Part shown: positions 20,112 through 28,245 of the stretch, piece after piece
Position numbering within the stretch: the stretch's first letter is position 1
Layout: each line of letters opens with the position of its first letter
Assembly: GCA_964058805.1 (NCBI GenBank)
Contig: CAXKVV010000755.1
Location: 1 to 34,244 of the forward strand
Source of the DNA: Schoenoplectus triqueter
Taxonomy: Eukaryota; Streptophyta; Magnoliopsida; Poales; Cyperaceae
DNA: 34,244 bases
Reading direction: 5' to 3'
The notes under the pieces: generated by a model
The model's input: only the letters and a program-made list of their open reading frames with translations
Told to the model about the DNA's origin: nothing
Database searches by the model: none
Translations under genes and position numbers: made by a program

Positions 20112-20848
20112 TGAGATTGAATCGTTCTGTAGTAGATTCATCCGCGAAACAGTGAATGTGAACCGTTCTGTAGTAGGTTCCTTCACTAACACGTGCCTCA
20201 ATGTTAAGCTGGCCCAGTGCTTCAGGTTTGACTTTGTGTGCAATTGTGTTCCTAGGTTTATGAATCGGCTTAGTGCTTCGAATTCATGATCTAGAAGATC
20301 GGTGAGAAGAAACACGTGGGCCAAATCCACCCTTCTCCTGATTCACCAACCTCAAGATCAACCGGCTCAGTGCTTTGAGTTGTATTTTGTGTGATTGGTT
20401 GTTGACTAGTTAAGATTGAACCGTTCTGTAGTAGGTTTATCTTCTAGATCAACTGAGGTTGAGTCGTTCTGTAGTAGACTCACCTCGAACCCCTTTGAAG
20501 AGATTAATCTGATCTGTAGTAAGGTTATCTCTCAAAGCGGTATAGACTGAACCGATCTGTAGTAGGTTCGTCTTTCATAGGATCAACTGTGAACCGTTCT
20601 GAAGTAGGTTCATTTTCTAGATAAACTGAGGACGAGTCATTCTGTAGTAGACTCACCTCAAGCCCCTGAAGAGGTTGACCTGATCAACTGGGAACTGTTC
20701 TGAAGTAGGTTCATTTTCTAGATGAACTGAGGTCGAGTCGTTCTGTAGTAGACTCACCTCGAACCCCTTCAAAGAGATTAATCTGATCTGTAGTAAGGTT
20801 ATCTCTTGAAGCGGTAAAGACTGAACCGATCTGTAGTAGGTTCGTCTT
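20112..20848 (+). repeat. Array of at least 12 hairpins with a shared 11-nt loop and varying stems
   Basis: The loop is GTTCTGTAGTA, or a variant with GATCTG, ATTCTG or CTGAAG. Loops lie at 20124, 20165, 20423, 20466, 20511, 20554, 20596, 20639, 20697, 20740, 20785 and 20828. Stems differ but pair: TGAATC/GATTCA, GAACC/GGTTC, GAGGT(T)GAGTC/GACTCACCTC, AGAC(T)GAACC/GGTTCGTCT, and a 16-bp stem at 20493-20537 and again at 20767-20811. Several have one unpaired base on the 5' arm about 5 bp from the loop. Stem types recur in the order GAGTC, AATCT, GAACC, so part of the array arose by duplication of a larger unit of about 270 bp. Open minus-strand frames cross it but show no known domain. Confidence 0.85.
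20203..20384 (+). repeat. Second hairpin family, loop CGGCTCAGTGCTTTGA
   Basis: Three copies are interspersed with the previous array. 20204-20231 has stem TTAAGC/GTTTGA with two G-T wobbles. 20260-20287 has ATGAAT/ATTCAT. 20359-20382 has CAAC/GTTG. The 16-nt loop is largely kept (for example CGGCTTAGTGCTTCGA) while the stems are unrelated in sequence. Confidence 0.65.
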
Positions 20849-21164
20849 CCTTGGAATCGACCCTTTTGTGAACCCAGACGACCGCTTGACCATCATTTAA
20901 CTATACTATTTGCTTCTCTCTTTCAAAGATCCAGAGGTGCCTCGAGGTTAGTAGCCCAGGGTAATTAACGGTGGGGGCTTGCGCCCACCGGAATCTACAA
21001 GAACTCACAATCACTAAAAAAAAAACCCCCTGACTGTGCATCCAAATCTCTCTAAACGGCAGAATCAGCCGGCACTTAGTAGATGCACGCTTGGGAGGGA
21101 TCTCCGTGTCCTTCTTCCGCATCCCATCGCCCAGCGGCGGTGCGGAGCGCGCGAAAAAGGGTCG

Positions 21165-22360
21165 CACAATAATTTTTTTTATTGATTGGATCATAAGATT
21201 GATAACTATTTTTTTGTGATGGATACCTCAAAAAATTGACTTAATCAACATATAATCTAATTTATCTTGATTGTTATTATTACGTACATAACACGTGCAT
21301 CCAAACACTCTCAAATGATTAATATTGAGTTTTTTTTGGTAAATAATTACCAATGAACTCTTATAATCTAAATTATCACTTTATAATCTATTTATCTAAT
21401 ATATGGCGGTGAGAACAACATCCGACCAATAATTTTTTGAAACGTTATTTTAAAATAAAAGTATCATATTATCTCAAGAAGATGTTGATTTTTTCTTCGG
21501 AAACTCCATTTTGTTGGAGTGTGTAAACATAAGTTGTATGATGGACAATTCTCTTTTTTTTTTGAAGAAATTTGAAATTTTTTTTATGAATAAAATTCTA
21601 TTTTATTATCACTTATAAACATTTTAATTTTGCATCAAATTGATTTTATACAAAATTATAGAATTCTTAAAATAGGGAAAAAATCACTTTTATTTTTTGT
21701 TATATACAACCAAGTAGTTTTTGAAAAATTATCTATAAATATAATAAAATATTTATAACCATTAAATGATTCAATCGGAGCGGAACCCCAAACGTCCGAA
21801 TGTATTAACTCAAAAGGTTTTGTAGTTTTATAATTTGAGGAATCAAAAGATAGTCTAGTATATTTTTCTATTTTATAAATTTCTTAATTACTACCATCTA
21901 AAATTTTAAAAATAAAAAATATATTTTAAAATTTTATTGGATGGATGTCTAATTCGTTTATGCCAAAGAGTGCCTAATTTTTCTTTATTTGCATTAAAAT
22001 TGTATTTTTCTTCATTTAAGAAATAAAGTCCATTCTCAATAAAATTTTTGTCAATTATCTTTTCTGTTATCCATACTTGAAAAACTATATTTTTTGATGA
22101 AAAGATAACCTCACATTAGCTTACATGCAATTTTATTAATGGATAACAAATTAGATGCACAATTTTGAATAAATAACATACTTGGTATTTCTTTTGAGAA
22201 GATATTAATCAAACCATAACTAAGAATTTTCATTCTTTCGCCGTTGGCAATAGTTACAAATTGATTGGACTCGCATTTTCTAAAATTGTATAATAAATAT
22301 TTATTTTTCCTCATGTGATTCGTTGATCCGGAATCCAAGACCCATTTTTATTTGAGAAAA
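21165..22360 (-). pseudogene. Copia pol: protease and integrase
   Basis: At 22338 the minus strand begins MDSGSTNHMRKNKYLLYNF, the copia aspartic protease motif (DSG[S/A]). The pre-integrase segment WHKRIRHPSN (about 21970-21940) follows; its H-x4-H pattern begins the zinc-binding part. The integrase core has ELIHSDVWGSAPIESFNGYK (about 21815-21755, first catalytic Asp), FISDNKIEF (about 21620, second Asp region) and VHHTTYVYTLQQNGVSE (about 21540-21485, matching the HTPQQNG block that precedes the catalytic Glu). It continues to LRVFGCTCYV and DKLDYMLIKSIF (about 21325-21225), then is cut off near 21165 by the 8.2-kb insertion. Stops occur at several places, including near 21900. Confidence 0.88.
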
Positions 22361-22549
22361 AATTAGAGTTAAGTTTGCAATTATATTAGAGATTTTTTTT
22401 TATTTCATTCTTGAAGCATTTCGGATAGTTGCATGTATAGATGCCTCATTAGATCTTTGTCAAACTCACTCTTCTGGTTTGAGTCTGGGTGACTCGCTTC
22501 ATGAACTTAGTCTGCCTCCCTTCTTTCTATATCGAGAGAGCGCTAGGAT

Positions 22550-22916
22550 CAAGGGCAGATCTGGCGTGCCCCTAGATTTTGAAAAATAGTGTTTTTCAGT
22601 AATTTGCCCCCTCTGAAAATTGTTTTGCCCCCTTGGATTGTCTGATTAATTTTATTGAGAAAAAATATTTAATATTGTGCATAATGAATTAATTATATAA
22701 AGATATCAAAATATAATGTTTCGTAGATGGAAACTTTGTTCATCAACTTGATTATCTATTATTTTAAGCTTTATTTTATTATTATTTTTAATATATAAAA
22801 TGTTATTATTTTAATAATTTTTTTATTTAGTACCCGATTAGTTGATGAATTTGAACCCGATATACTATTACAATCCGATAATTGCCCCACTGATCAAAAT
22901 TCTGCATCCGCCTCTG
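22550..22916. mobile_element. hAT-type MITE A (367 bp)
   Basis: The ends are CAAGGGCAGAT and ATCCGCCTCTG, an imperfect hAT-type inverted repeat. The flanks are GCTAGGAT (22542-22549) and ACTAGGAT (22917-22924), an 8-bp duplication with one change. The interior is related to MITE B in the same orientation. Confidence 0.85.
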
Positions 22917-23024
22917 ACTAGGATGGAGGGGATGCTTCCATCTCTTCTATTATGGGAAGAATCACCCAGACCTCCTCTTTTTCCGCTCTGTTTCCAAAAC
23001 ATCGGCCGGAGGTGGGGATGTAGC

Positions 23025-23464
23025 CAGGGGCGGATCCACCCTTATCCAGGGGGGGGACGTGCCCCCCTGGATTTTAAAAAATAGTGCTTTTCGGTAATGT
23101 TTTCGGTACTTTGCCCCCCCCCCCCCAGAAAATTTTTTTTGCCCCCCCCTGAATTGTCTGGTTATTTTTATTGAGAAAAAATATTTAATACCGTGCATAA
23201 TGAAATAATTATGCAAAGATATCAAAATATAAAGTTCCTTAGTCGAAAACTTTCTTCATCAACTTGATTATCTATTACTTTGAGCTTTATTTTATTATTA
23301 TTTTAATATATAAAATGTTATTATTTAATAAAAAATTTATTAGTTAAGTATATATATTAAATTATTAATTTTTTTAGTACCCGATTAGTTAATGGGTTTG
23401 AACCCGATAAGCCATTACAATCCTATAATTGCCCCCCCTAATCAAAATCTTAGATCCGCCACTG
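23025..23464. mobile_element. hAT-type MITE B (440 bp), splits the gag zinc knuckle
   Basis: The ends are CAGGGGCGGAT and ATCCGCCACTG. The flanks are GATGTAGC on both sides (23017-23024 and 23465-23472), an exact 8-bp duplication. The interior has runs of C and G (23114-23126 is 13 C) and an AT-rich centre closely matching MITE A. It breaks the zinc knuckle between its second Cys and the Leu-His-Pro that follows. Confidence 0.92.
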
Positions 23465-24034
23465 GATGTAGCCACCAACATCTTCTTTATCATGCCCTCT
23501 TTTTCACAATTTGAGCATTCCTTCTCTGCATAACCTCTAGGATTTTGCTTGAAAGGCAGTTTATAACTGCTAGAGGCTGGAGTTTCTACATGCTTGGATT
23601 TTAGCCTTGAGTTGGTGGCTGTTGAGAGGGGGTTACATGACTCTGCTCCCTTATTTGATTGTGCACCGCCCATTTGATTGAGATCACTTTGCTGGTTGTC
23701 AGGGTAGTGTAAGAAATTAATACTTCTTTCTTCTCAATTTTTCTTTTAACCAGTTGTTTAATTTTTCCAGTTAGGCAAATTTCCTTGCTGGTTGTATTTA
23801 CTGATGCCTGTTGTGGCCACAAGTTTTTATAGTACAGTCATTTATGAATTGTACCAATTTGAGAATTTATGGATTCAAGAATACGATAAGAACGTGATAT
23901 GTTTTGGTCTTTGTTGTTTCTGGGATTTGGTACGTTACCAGTATTGATTTGCTGCCCTTTTTTTTGCTGAGTTCTATTGATTCTGGTAAAGAATAGATGT
24001 TGTTTTGTCTCTGGTTTTTCCTGAGACTAGTATT

Positions 24035-24193
24035 CAAGGGCGGATCCAAGGTAGGCATCAGCCGGCGCTCGGGCACTCTCTCGGTTCACTGAAAAATAAA
24101 GATCGTATGATAAAAAATAAAATTTCTTTTGACCTGAATATTTTATTTATTTAAACCGGGCACCCCTATCGATCGTTTCTGGCTCCGCCCCTG
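24035..24193. mobile_element. hAT-type MITE C (159 bp)
   Basis: The ends are CAAGGGCGGATCC and GGCTCCGCCCCTG. The flanks are CTAGTATT on both sides (24027-24034 and 24194-24201), an exact 8-bp duplication. The termini resemble MITEs A and B but the interior is different and shorter. Confidence 0.9.
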
Positions 24194-24364
24194 CTAGTAT
24201 TAGACAGATGCTTCATTGCAGAAGCTCAATTCTTTACCTTGGTGAGTTGTTGGACAAGTCTCTATGCTGGTCTCCTCACCAATGGTGATTGTTTATTGTC
24301 TCCGCCCCTCTCGCTATTACAGTCCCTTTTACTATTGTTGTCATTTTTGTTGTCTTAGTGGTAT

Positions 24365-24389
24365 GGGATCGAAACGTGCTTTGATACCT
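24365..24389 (-). other. Copia primer binding site (initiator Met tRNA type)
   Basis: Directly next to the 5' LTR the minus strand reads AGGTATCAAAGCACGTTTC. It matches the plant initiator-methionine tRNA complement (TGGTATCAGAGC...GTTTCGATCC) with few differences, and the match extends past the usual 12 bases. Confidence 0.85.
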
Positions 24390-24632
24390 TGTTGAGAATT
24401 TAAAATTGATTGATGATGAAAAGTTTATTTTATTGATAGCTTTTCTGATAAGAGAAAAAAATAGTTACAATGAATAACTGGTATCATCTTGTACCAACAG
24501 TATTCTAATGGTAACAAAAGATTTTTTTTTATTATAGCGGTGTGTATTGCTCTCTATTAAACTAATGGGCTGATGATGATCTTTGAGGCCCATAATCCCT
24601 AACTAACACCTTTTTTGCTTAATTACTCAACA
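24390..24632 (-). repeat. Copia LTR, 5' copy
   Basis: It has TG...CA ends on the minus strand and is the partner of 5251-5517 in the same orientation. It is a little shorter because of small deletions; many substitutions separate the two copies, which points to an old insertion. Confidence 0.9.
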
Positions 24633-24759
24633 CCTTAATTTATAAATACGGTTAAAAGCTTGATTTATTTGTAAACAAATTAATTCTTTCATATGATAAT
24701 ATACTCCATATATGGAGCACTAAATTTTGTCCTACGTAATTTGTTGTTAATACATTATT

Positions 24760-25145
24760 GAGAAGGGATCTAATTACCATTTTTTTTGTGCCCATGGTGT
24801 CTATTAATTTATTTATGTATAAATTTAAAAATGTGAACCGTTAGATGTATTCTATATCATCTCAATTGTATGTATATGAAAAATCATAAAATTTTAACTT
24901 CATTTGAATAGCCATCAAGTAACGTGTCTAAATTGTAAAATTTGGTCCGTTGATTTTATTAACGCTTGATGCCTATATAAATAATATCGAAATGATATAA
25001 TTTTTTGTATACATATATAAGAAGATATTTAATAAATATTCCTTCAATTAATTTTATTATTTAAGAATTTAAATAATAGTTATTTGATATTTAATTTTAA
25101 TGGCACCGATGTGGCACCAAAATGGTGGTAATTGAATCCCTTCTC
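24760..25145. mobile_element. Mutator-type MITE (386 bp)
   Basis: The ends are GAGAAGGGATC and GAATCCCTTCTC; the similarity extends inwards over about 40 bp (TAATTACCA..., GGTGCC). The flanks are TACATTATT on both sides (24751-24759 and 25146-25154), an exact 9-bp duplication. There is no coding. Its termini are unlike those of the MULE at 5588, so it is a different family. Confidence 0.9.
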
Positions 25146-25154
25146 TACATTATT

Positions 25155-26880
25155 TATATTTAACAGCATACATCCCTTAATTATAGTAGTGACGAATGCC
25201 TTGCATTTTGCATGCGTGCGCATAAACGTGTCGATGAGCAGCGTACATAAATTCATTTATTGTTTCCGTGGTATATCGGTACAATATTATGGCTTAATTA
25301 ACCAATCATGATACTGTGCTATAACCGTGGTTTCTTCTAGTTTGACATTATGCTTGTTCATTGAAATACTTTTAATTTGATGTCTTTTTCTTTAGTGTGG
25401 AACTAATTACTACCACATTCTATATTAACAATATTAATTAGTCTAATAAAGGTGCGTAACATTTCTGTCCTTAAAATAATATTATGACTAGCTTTTCCAA
25501 ATTTTGTCTGAGCTCTCATTTTCACATTTCCAACAAATCTACTTGCACGTGATCTGATAATATTCTTTTAAGCTTGAACCAGTTGCTATTCCATCATACA
25601 TATGTAAGCAAGCAAAGATAGCAACTAGTCTGATTTCTATTTTTTTTCAAAGAAATCCTGACGTGCGCCATGGACTAAACTTTTGTATATAAATAATAGA
25701 TCGAAAAAATCAGTAGTAAAATAATAAATGTAAAAAATTGAGAAATAATTTCATGTCAACTTCAGTATATATAGGAGCAGAAAAACAGATCTATCTTTCG
25801 AGAGAAGACAGAAGATGCTAAGGAGATAGAGACTAGCTATTGGACTATTGGTCAAGCACACCATTTTGGCAACGACCTGGTTTAAGTGGACAACAAAAAA
25901 TATTAATTAAATCAAGCACCTAACTCTTATCTGGGAATATATTGCGCGTGAGAGGTACCAAAAATATTGTATTTGTTGCGGGTTGTGGTGTCACAATTTG
26001 GACTTACTGTTTTTAATAGAAACAGGCGGTTGATACTACTTTTTGAAAAAAAAAAGAACTAAGTTAGAATTACAAAGTGATCGTTTGAAAATGATTTTCG
26101 TGGCAATTTGAACGATATTTTTCAAATAAAAACAAAGAAGTTTGAGTATTTATAATTGTAGGAGCACCAATTATTACACATATGGATAGTGTAAAGATAA
26201 TTTTTTTAGGAAAGTAGACAAATTACCTACTTGATTATTTCATTTACAAGAAATTATTTACAAAATGTGCAAAAAGAAAAAAAAAAGAGGGGGGGGGGGG
26301 GGTCAATCTAACCCTTTTAAAACCCATCAGTATTAAGTTTGCCTAGTTCTCACCTCTAAAAGAAGAATGTCCTCCGCTAATGTTTGCTCCGACTTGGCCT
26401 TCTCTTGAATAATTTTTCGTTTACAATGTTCTCAGATCTTGTAATTTAAAATGGCCCTGCACTTTAAAATGAATGAAGTGAATTCGTATCCTTGTAATTT
26501 TCTAAGATCTTGTAATTTGAAATTGGAAACTTGTACATTCAAATGTTGTTGAACAATTGTCTTGCTTTCTTCAACAAGAAAAGCACTGAAACCAAATTAA
26601 GGTTTCTAATTTGTAAAGCTACATTACTTGAAGAAAAAAATGGAATGAGGCAATAAGGTTCTTGTTATTAACATTAGAAATTTAATCAATAAGTTTCTAG
26701 TTGACGCTGAAAATTGATGATTTTTAAGGACAGAAGAGCATATGTATAAAATCATCTGGAACTGAAAATAACTAAAACCAAAATAATTTTGCGTTCCGAT
26801 TTTTTGAGCTATTTCAGAAAATTTCCTCCAAAAGAACATAATGGCAACTGGCAGTTCCTGTGCTCAATTGCAGAAATAGG
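25155..26880. other. Intergenic DNA without a recognisable gene
   Basis: AT-rich single-copy-looking sequence. A TATA-like CAGTATATATAGGAGC lies at about 25763-25778, but I could not follow a coding exon from it. A run of 14 G occurs at 26289-26302. Nothing else could be supported. Confidence 0.4.
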
Positions 26881-26954
26881 CTTCGGCCCAAATGTATCCC
26901 ATTTGAATCCAAGTACCCCCATTACCCAACACCTGATTTCCTTCCCCACTGCAG

Positions 26955-27080
26955 CATGGCGACATCTCTTTGCTTCTCCGATCAGGCCTAAATTAACCAA
27001 TTCAATACCCCTATCATGGCCGCGGTTTGCCATTCCCTCCAGGTTGCAACACTCAAACAGGAGACGGGCTTCTATGTAGA
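26955..27080 (+). pseudogene. Gene-start fragment resembling a chloroplast transit peptide
   Basis: ATGGCGACATCT at 26955 opens in one frame as MATSLCFSDQ, then stops. The neighbouring frame gives LFASPIRPKLTNSIPLSWPR and goes on FAIPSRLQHSNRRRASM before a stop at 27080. The Met-Ala start, followed by a Ser/Pro/Arg-rich segment without acidic residues, is what plastid-targeting peptides look like. One frameshift would join the two. A GT donor just after (ATGTAGAT) could mark an intron, but no second exon is seen. It is probably a captured or decayed first exon; the mature protein is unknown. Confidence 0.3.
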
Positions 27081-27429
27081 TCGCTAGAGCTTTCATATAT
27101 CGATTTTTACGTAAATCAATTCATTTTTATGCATGTAGTCTCAGATGTTTAAATAACAATTATATTCTAGATGTTTTTTCATCTAATAAACAGAGAGACG
27201 TTGAACATAGTTGGGTCATCCGTTCAAAACATTAATAATTAAGTTTGTCGATTACCAATCTTAAATTAGATGCAAAAATTAATATATTTCATATCCAAAT
27301 GACAGAGCACATGTATAGTTGTCGTTTATTTTGAAAAGCTTTTACAACATATCAACTATATAACATGAAAATTCCTAGAAAACATACTTATTTAATATAC
27401 CTTCAACATAATTTTTTTTTGGAGACTAT

Positions 27430-27860
27430 ATATATACACACATACATATATAGAAAGAGAGTGTGAGACTACAGTGCTTCACGAAGCACAAAGTCTTCCG
27501 TGTCATCGCGTCTATATCTTCAATTTGAAAGTTAAAACGGCCAATCCAACCCGTTCAACATGATCTTCATATTGGTATAACTTTGAAAATCAAATTTTAT
27601 ATATATTTTTTTAAATTTTTGCTATTTTTTAGATGTGTGACAAATCACTAGTATTAGATGGTGCTGAAATCGTTGGATCAGCAAACTTTGTACACATCTA
27701 AAAAATAGAAAAAAATTTAAAAAATAAAATTTTATCTCCGAAGATATTTTGATATGAATATCATGTTCAACGGTTTGGATCGGCCATTTAAACTTTTAAA
27801 TTTGAGACACGGACGCAAAACATGACAGATTTTATGCTTCATGAAGCACCATAACCCCTA
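27430..27860. mobile_element. Long-inverted-repeat MITE (fold-back), about 430 bp
   Basis: The left arm ACAGTGCTTCACGAAGCA matches the inverted right arm (TATGGTGCTTCATGAAGCA). The arms continue inwards for almost half the element each (AACGGCCAATCC with its match, and TTTTTTAGATGTGT with its match near the centre). The left edge is in a TATATA...GAGAG stretch, and the exact boundary is uncertain. Confidence 0.7.
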
Positions 27861-28245
27861 GGAGCAAGGAGGTCCTCCATGATCCTTACTCAAAAAGTAT
27901 ATCAAATGATTTTTAAATTTAGATTTTTCACTTTCATTAAATTCTTTGTGGGGTATAAAAAATTGAGATGTTTTAAGTTTTCTAAATCACTATTTTTAAT
28001 TTTTGAAAATAATATACAAATATTAAATATTTTAATATTATAATTATAGCTGATTTTAAAAAATTAAAAATAATGATTTAGAAAACTTAAAACACCCTAA
28101 ATTTTTGTATCTCATAAGATTTTTATGTGAAAAATTTAATGAGAGTGATAAATTAAAATTTAGATATCATTTAATGTACTTTTTGAGTTAAAATCACAGA
28201 AAAATTGTGTTTTTAAGAGCACACTAGCTTTACCCTCTCTCTATA
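27861..28245. mobile_element. Long-inverted-repeat MITE, same family as 32972-33381
   Basis: The left arm (27890 onward, ACTCAAAAAGTATATCAAAT) and inverted right arm (ACTCAAAAAGTACATTAAAT) pair over more than 120 bp to a centre near 28040. Internal blocks such as AAATCACTATTTTTAATTTT recur in the element at 32972-33381. It abuts the previous MITE. Confidence 0.7.

Larger units (their letters stand above)
12986..21160. mobile_element. Non-coding, hairpin-rich insertion inside copia pol (LARD-like or composite)
   Basis: Copia integrase coding stops near 21165 and the RT linker resumes near 12985, so about 8.2 kb must have been inserted here. It holds no recognisable gag, protease, integrase, RT or transposase on either strand, but many ordered repeats: hairpin arrays, palindrome arrays, a G-box-like cluster, a 130-bp AT-rich tandem and a duplicated block. 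Two TATA-like sites face right (14450, 16890). A weak 5-bp match (GTCCC near 13000, GTCGC near 21160) could be a target duplication, but I found no paired LTRs or TIRs. A large retrotransposon derivative is one reading; several nested elements is another. Confidence 0.5.
22480..24364 (-). pseudogene. Copia gag remnant with zinc knuckle, split by three hAT MITEs
   Basis: The clearest piece is a CCHC knuckle: CSNCEKEGHDKE (about 23519-23480, one frameshift) continues as CWWLHPHLRP on the far side of the MITE at 23025-23464, giving the C-x2-C-x4-H-x4-C form of retrotransposon nucleocapsid followed by the CW-LHP-LRP run common in plant copia gag. Upstream are fragments such as PFKQNPRGYAEKE and MGGAQSNKGAESCNPLSTAT. 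About 700 bp lie between the primer binding site and the knuckle once MITEs are removed, short for a full gag, and I could not see the usual N-terminal UBN2-type domain or a convincing start. Two frame changes and several stops are present. Confidence 0.7.
5251..24632 (-). mobile_element. Degenerate Ty1/copia LTR retrotransposon, about 4.6 kb, interrupted by nested insertions
   Basis: Read on the minus strand the order is LTR (24632-24390), primer binding site, gag, protease, integrase, reverse transcriptase, RNase H, polypurine tract and LTR (5517-5251), the Ty1/copia order with integrase before RT. Outside the LTRs are CTTTA (5246-5250) and CCTTA (24633-24637), a 5-bp target duplication with one change. 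Subtracting the MULE, the approximately 8.2-kb non-coding insertion and three hAT MITEs leaves about 4.6 kb, a normal copia length, which supports the reconstruction. All reading frames are broken and the LTRs have diverged clearly, so the element is old and dead. Confidence 0.88.

Noticed and set aside
20112..20848. Possible integron attC-like or CRISPR-like array
   Set aside because: Loop-conserved, stem-variable hairpins recall attC sites and spaced repeats recall CRISPR, but the window is clearly plant nuclear DNA, there is no integrase or cas gene, and spacing is irregular.
19983..20896. Minus-strand open frames of 115 and 61 codons (Thr/Ser/Glu-rich)
   Set aside because: They run through the hairpin array and owe their openness to its repeats; no domain or splice structure is visible, so I treat them as shadows of a non-coding repeat.
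20920..21160. Possible ribosomal RNA or SINE fragment (GC-rich patch)
   Set aside because: I could not match it to rRNA or find A/B boxes and a tail; it is left as the edge of the non-coding insertion.
26289..26302. Run of 14 G as a biological signal (G-quadruplex)
   Set aside because: A single uninterrupted run is more likely a slippage-prone tract whose length may be a sequencing artefact.
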